NCBI GenBank assembly: GCA_002774315.1
Contig: PEYP01000075.1
Location: 1 to 16,242 of the forward strand
DNA: 16,242 bases
Origin: Candidatus Stahliibacteriota bacterium CG08_land_8_20_14_0_20_40_26
GTDB lineage: Bacteria; Hydrothermota; UBA3073
Direction: 5' to 3'
Shown: piece by piece, positions 12,987 to 16,242 of the stretch
Position numbering within the stretch: the first letter of the stretch is position 1
Layout of the letters: each line of letters opens with the position of its first letter
Made by a program: the position numbers and the translations under genes
Notes under the pieces: model-generated
What the model was told of the DNA's origin: nothing
The model's input: only the letters and a program-made list of their open reading frames with translations
The model's database searches: none

Positions 12987-15900
12987 GAAAACAATTTAAA
13001 AAAATTTTAATTTTGGGCTCTGGGGCAATAAAAATAGGACAAGCCGGAGAATTTGACTATTCAGGGTCGCAAGCAATTAAAGCATTAAAGGAGGAAGGGA
13101 TAAAAACTATTTTAGTTAATCCAAATATAGCTACTATCCAGACTTCTGACTATTTGGCTGATAGAGTATATTTTTTACCTCTGGAACCACATTTTGTAGA
13201 AGGGGTGATTAAAAAGGAAAAACCCGATGGTATATTACTTAACTTTGGAGGACAGACAGCTTTAAATGTAGGAGCTGAACTTGCTCAAAAAGGTATTTTT
13301 GAAAAATATAAAGTAGAGGTGTTAGGAACTCCTATTGAAGCCATTCTTAATACAGAAGATAGAGATTTATTTGTTAAAAAAATAAGAGAAATCAATCTTA
13401 AGGTTCCAACAAGCAAGGCTGTAACCAAGGTAGAAGAAGCAGTGAAGGCAGCAGAAAAAATTGGTTATCCGGTTATGTGTAGAATAGCATATGCCTTAGG
13501 TGGATTAGGTTCAGGTGTAGCCTATAACAAAAAACAATTAGTCGAAATGACGAGAAAAGCATTTTCTTTTTCAAAGCAAATCTTAATAGAAGAATATCTT
13601 GATAGTTGGAAAGAAATAGAATATGAAGTGGTAAGGGACAATTATGATAATTGTATTGTGGTTTGTACGGTAGAAAATATTGACCCGATGGGAATTCATA
13701 CTGGGGAAAGTATAGTAGTCTCACCAGTTCAAACATTAGACGCTTCTGAATGTTTCAAACTAAGAGCCCTAGCCATAAAAGTAATTAGACACCTTCGCAT
13801 TATAGGTGAATGTAATATCCAATTCGCTCTGGAACCTAAATCAGGAGATTACAGAATAATAGAGGTTAATGCTAGATTGAGCAGAAGCTCTGCCTTGGGT
13901 TCTAAAGCGACCGGTTATCCCCTGGCTTTTATTGCTGCTAAGTTATCTTTGGGTTATAGCTTAACTGAGGTAGAAAATATTATTACTAAGGAAACCGCCA
14001 CTTGTTTTGAACCAGCTTTAGATTACGTTGTTCTTAAGCATCCACGATGGGATCTCCAGAAGTTTAAGAAAGTTAGTCGGATTATTGGGTCTGAGATGAA
14101 ATCAGTAGGAGAAGTGATGGCAATCGGAAGGAGTTTTGAGGAAGTGCTCCAAAAAGCGATTCGAATGTTAGATGTTGGGATGAGTGGTCTTGTTTGTAAT
14201 GACATAAAGTTTAATAATCTGGAGAGAGAGCTTAGGGAGCCAACTGATAAAAGGATGTTTGCGATTGCTGAAGCAATCCGGAGAGAGTATTCTATTGATA
14301 AAATATATGAGCTATCTAAGGTTGACCCATGGTTTCTGTATAAAATAAGGAATATAGTTGAGATAGAGAAAAAATTGAGGTTTTATAGGCTTAAAAACTT
14401 ACCTCAGCTCTTGTTAAAGGAGGCAAAACAAAAAGGGTTTTCTGATCCGCAAATAGCAATGCTTACTGGGAGTAATGAGCTAGCGGTGAGGAAAAGGAGA
14501 AAAAAGCTGGATATTATCCCACGCATGAAACAAATAGATACATTAGCCGCTGAGTATCCAGCCAAAACTAACTATTTATACCTAACATATAATGGTTGTG
14601 AAGATGACCTTGATTTCAAGGGGAAAAAACAGGTTGTTGTGTTAGGTGGTGGGGCCTATAGGATTGGTTCCTCAGTGGAGTTTGATTGGTGCTGTGTTAA
14701 TTCAATGATAACGTTGAGGGATTTGAATTACAGCACTATAATGATAAACTGTAATCCTGAAACAGTTAGCACAGATTATGATATTTGTGATAAACTGATT
14801 TTTGATGAGCTTACTTTTGAAAGGGTTTTGGATGTCTGCGAGAAGGAGGACACCTTTGGGGTTATAGTCTCGATGGGTGGTCAAACACCTAATAACTTGG
14901 CTTTACCATTGCATAATGCTGGTATTCCAATACTTGGGACGTCTCCTCTTAGTATTGATAAGGCTGAGGATAGGCATAAGTTTTCTCAATTATTGGATAA
15001 ATTAGGAGTAGATCAACCAGTGTGGAAGGAGTTGACTAGTATAAGAGAAGCTGAGAAGTTTGCAGACAAGGTTTGTTACCCTGTTTTAGTTAGACCGAGT
15101 TATGTTCTTAGTGGCGCTGCGATGAGTATTGCTTTAAGTAAAGGTGAGTTAAAAGAGTATCTTAAAAAAGCTTCTGAGGTTAGTAAGGAGCATCCTGTTG
15201 TTATAAGCAAGTTTATAACAGGGGCTAAAGAGATAGAGATTGATGCTGTTGCTAGACAGGGTGAGCTTTATTGTTATGCTATCTCTGAACATGTTGAAAA
15301 TGCCGGGGTCCATTCGGGGGATGCGACTATGGTGTTACCGCCTCAGAGAACCTACTTGGAAACAATGAGGAGGATTAAAACAATTGCAAAGAAGATCGCA
15401 GGATCTTTGGAGATAACCGGTCCGTTTAACATACAATTTATAGCTAAAGATAATGATGTTAAAGTTATTGAGTGTAATTTGAGGGCTTCAAGAAGTTTTC
15501 CGTTTGTTTCTAAGGTTTTCAAGATAAACTTTATTGATTTAGCTACCAAGATTATTATGGGTAAGCGTGTTCCCAGGATAGATCGCTCTTCTTTTGATTT
15601 GGATTATGTTGGGGTGAAGGCGCCGATGTTTTCTTTTAATAGATTAAAAGGCTCAGACCCTGTTTTAGGTGTAGAAATGGCTTCTACTGGTGAGGTTGCT
15701 TGTTTGGGTGATGATTTTAATGAGGCATTTTTGAAGAGTCTTATCTCAGTGGGCTTTAAATTGCCAAGGAAAACAATTTTGTTATCTACTGGGCCAATAG
15801 ATAGTAAGACGGAGTTCCTGAAGAGTACGAGAATATTAGATGAGCTAGGGTTTAAGTTTTATGCTACAAAAGGAACCGCTGATTTTATAAAAGCCAATGA

Positions 15901-16171
15901 TATTAAAGCAAAAGTTTTATACTGGCCACTGGAGAATAAAGAACCAAACACACTTAGTTATATTGCCAGTGGAAAAATTGATTTGGTAATAAATATACCT
16001 AAAAATATTGAAAAAGAAGAGCTTGATAATGATTATCTCATAAGACGAAAGGCAGTTGATTTCAATGTTCCCTTGATTACTAATTTGCAACTTGCAAAGA
16101 GATTCGTTGAAGCGATTTACAAAACCTCGCTTAAAGATTTAAAAGTTAAAAGCTGGGATGAATATAATTAG
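12983..16171 (+). CDS. carB: Carbamoyl-phosphate synthase large subunit
   Basis: The 1062-residue subunit makes carbamoyl phosphate from bicarbonate, ammonia and two ATP. Order: first carboxy-phosphate half (about 1-400, with GSGAIKIGQAGEFDYSGSQA and IIEVNARLSRSSALGSKATG), oligomerisation region (about 410-540), second ATP-grasp half (about 550-925, with SSVEFDWC and VIECNLRASRSFPFVSK), and a C-terminal MGS-like allosteric domain (about 930-1045, with YATKGTADF, DLVINIPKN and IRRKAVDFNVPL). Catalytic Glu and Asn of both ATP sites are present. The wording of many motifs follows eukaryotic CPS I/CAD more closely than E. coli CarB. ATG overlaps the carA stop in ATGA, with GAGGG seven bases upstream, so translation is coupled. 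Length is normal. Codon choice changes near residue 406. Confidence 0.97.
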   Translation: MRKQFKKILILGSGAIKIGQAGEFDYSGSQAIKALKEEGIKTILVNPNIATIQTSDYLADRVYFLPLEPHFVEGVIKKEKPDGILLNFGGQTALNVGAELAQKGIFEKYKVEVLGTPIEAILNTEDRDLFVKKIREINLKVPTSKAVTKVEEAVKAAEKIGYPVMCRIAYALGGLGSGVAYNKKQLVEMTRKAFSFSKQILIEEYLDSWKEIEYEVVRDNYDNCIVVCTVENIDPMGIHTGESIVVSPVQTLDASECFKLRALAIKVIRHLRIIGECNIQFALEPKSGDYRIIEVNARLSRSSALGSKATGYPLAFIAAKLSLGYSLTEVENIITKETATCFEPALDYVVLKHPRWDLQKFKKVSRIIGSEMKSVGEVMAIGRSFEEVLQKAIRMLDVGMSGLVCNDIKFNNLERELREPTDKRMFAIAEAIRREYSIDKIYELSKVDPWFLYKIRNIVEIEKKLRFYRLKNLPQLLLKEAKQKGFSDPQIAMLTGSNELAVRKRRKKLDIIPRMKQIDTLAAEYPAKTNYLYLTYNGCEDDLDFKGKKQVVVLGGGAYRIGSSVEFDWCCVNSMITLRDLNYSTIMINCNPETVSTDYDICDKLIFDELTFERVLDVCEKEDTFGVIVSMGGQTPNNLALPLHNAGIPILGTSPLSIDKAEDRHKFSQLLDKLGVDQPVWKELTSIREAEKFADKVCYPVLVRPSYVLSGAAMSIALSKGELKEYLKKASEVSKEHPVVISKFITGAKEIEIDAVARQGELYCYAISEHVENAGVHSGDATMVLPPQRTYLETMRRIKTIAKKIAGSLEITGPFNIQFIAKDNDVKVIECNLRASRSFPFVSKVFKINFIDLATKIIMGKRVPRIDRSSFDLDYVGVKAPMFSFNRLKGSDPVLGVEMASTGEVACLGDDFNEAFLKSLISVGFKLPRKTILLSTGPIDSKTEFLKSTRILDELGFKFYATKGTADFIKANDIKAKVLYWPLENKEPNTLSYIASGKIDLVINIPKNIEKEELDNDYLIRRKAVDFNVPLITNLQLAKRFVEAIYKTSLKDLKVKSWDEYN

Positions 16172-16242
16172 GTATCCATCACCGGGGGCCAACTTCGCCT
16201 AACACGGGAGTCTGTCGAAAAACCTCGTAAAATTCTCCCCTT

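Noticed and set aside
16172..16242. Possible gene or terminator after carB
   Set aside because: The remaining 71 bases contain no start with a ribosome binding site and no hairpin followed by a T-run.

Overview
This window looks like chromosomal DNA from an uncultured or poorly characterised Gram-negative bacterium of the FCB superphylum (Bacteroidetes-like lineages, or candidate phyla such as WOR-3). Three things suggest this: a REC-PglZ response regulator of the PorX type, a subtilase ending in a FlgD-Ig/type IX secretion-like C-terminal domain, and intergenic spacers full of short degenerate word repeats and small palindromes. The phylum assignment is inference; no rRNA or tRNA gene is present to anchor it.

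Left part (1-2400). A truncated uppP (undecaprenyl-diphosphatase) leaves the window on the minus strand. A roughly 520-base repeat-rich spacer follows, then rpmE (ribosomal protein bL31, zinc-binding form) on the plus strand. rpmE converges with, and overlaps by 11 bases, a minus-strand site-2-protease-like membrane metalloprotease. Each of the three genes has a perfect TTGACA-17-TATAAT promoter. That of the metalloprotease is so close to its ATG that the mRNA should be leaderless.

Middle part (2400-7820, all plus strand). In order: an unrecognised coiled-coil protein, a family-2 glycosyltransferase, a probable lytic transglycosylase with a long helical-repeat N-terminus, and a secreted subtilisin-like protease with a sorting-type tail. 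Tight spacing, and one overlap, suggest a cell-envelope operon.

Regulatory part (7820-10920). A membrane histidine kinase is followed by a PorX-like response regulator with a complete receiver domain and metal-site residues of a PglZ domain. In Bacteroidetes the PorX/PorY pair controls type IX secretion, so its position just downstream of a protease with a type IX-like tail is the most suggestive biology here. All three spacers around this pair carry related word repeats.

Right part (10920-16242). A CPBP-family intramembrane protease is followed by carAB, encoding the two carbamoyl-phosphate synthase subunits, which start and stop on an overlapping ATGA. Both subunits resemble the eukaryotic CPS type more than E. 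coli CarAB in signature motifs. The carA promoter holds a perfect palindrome that exactly fills most of its -35/-10 spacer, a likely operator. Codon choice shifts inside carB near 14200. The last 70 bases hold nothing I recognise.
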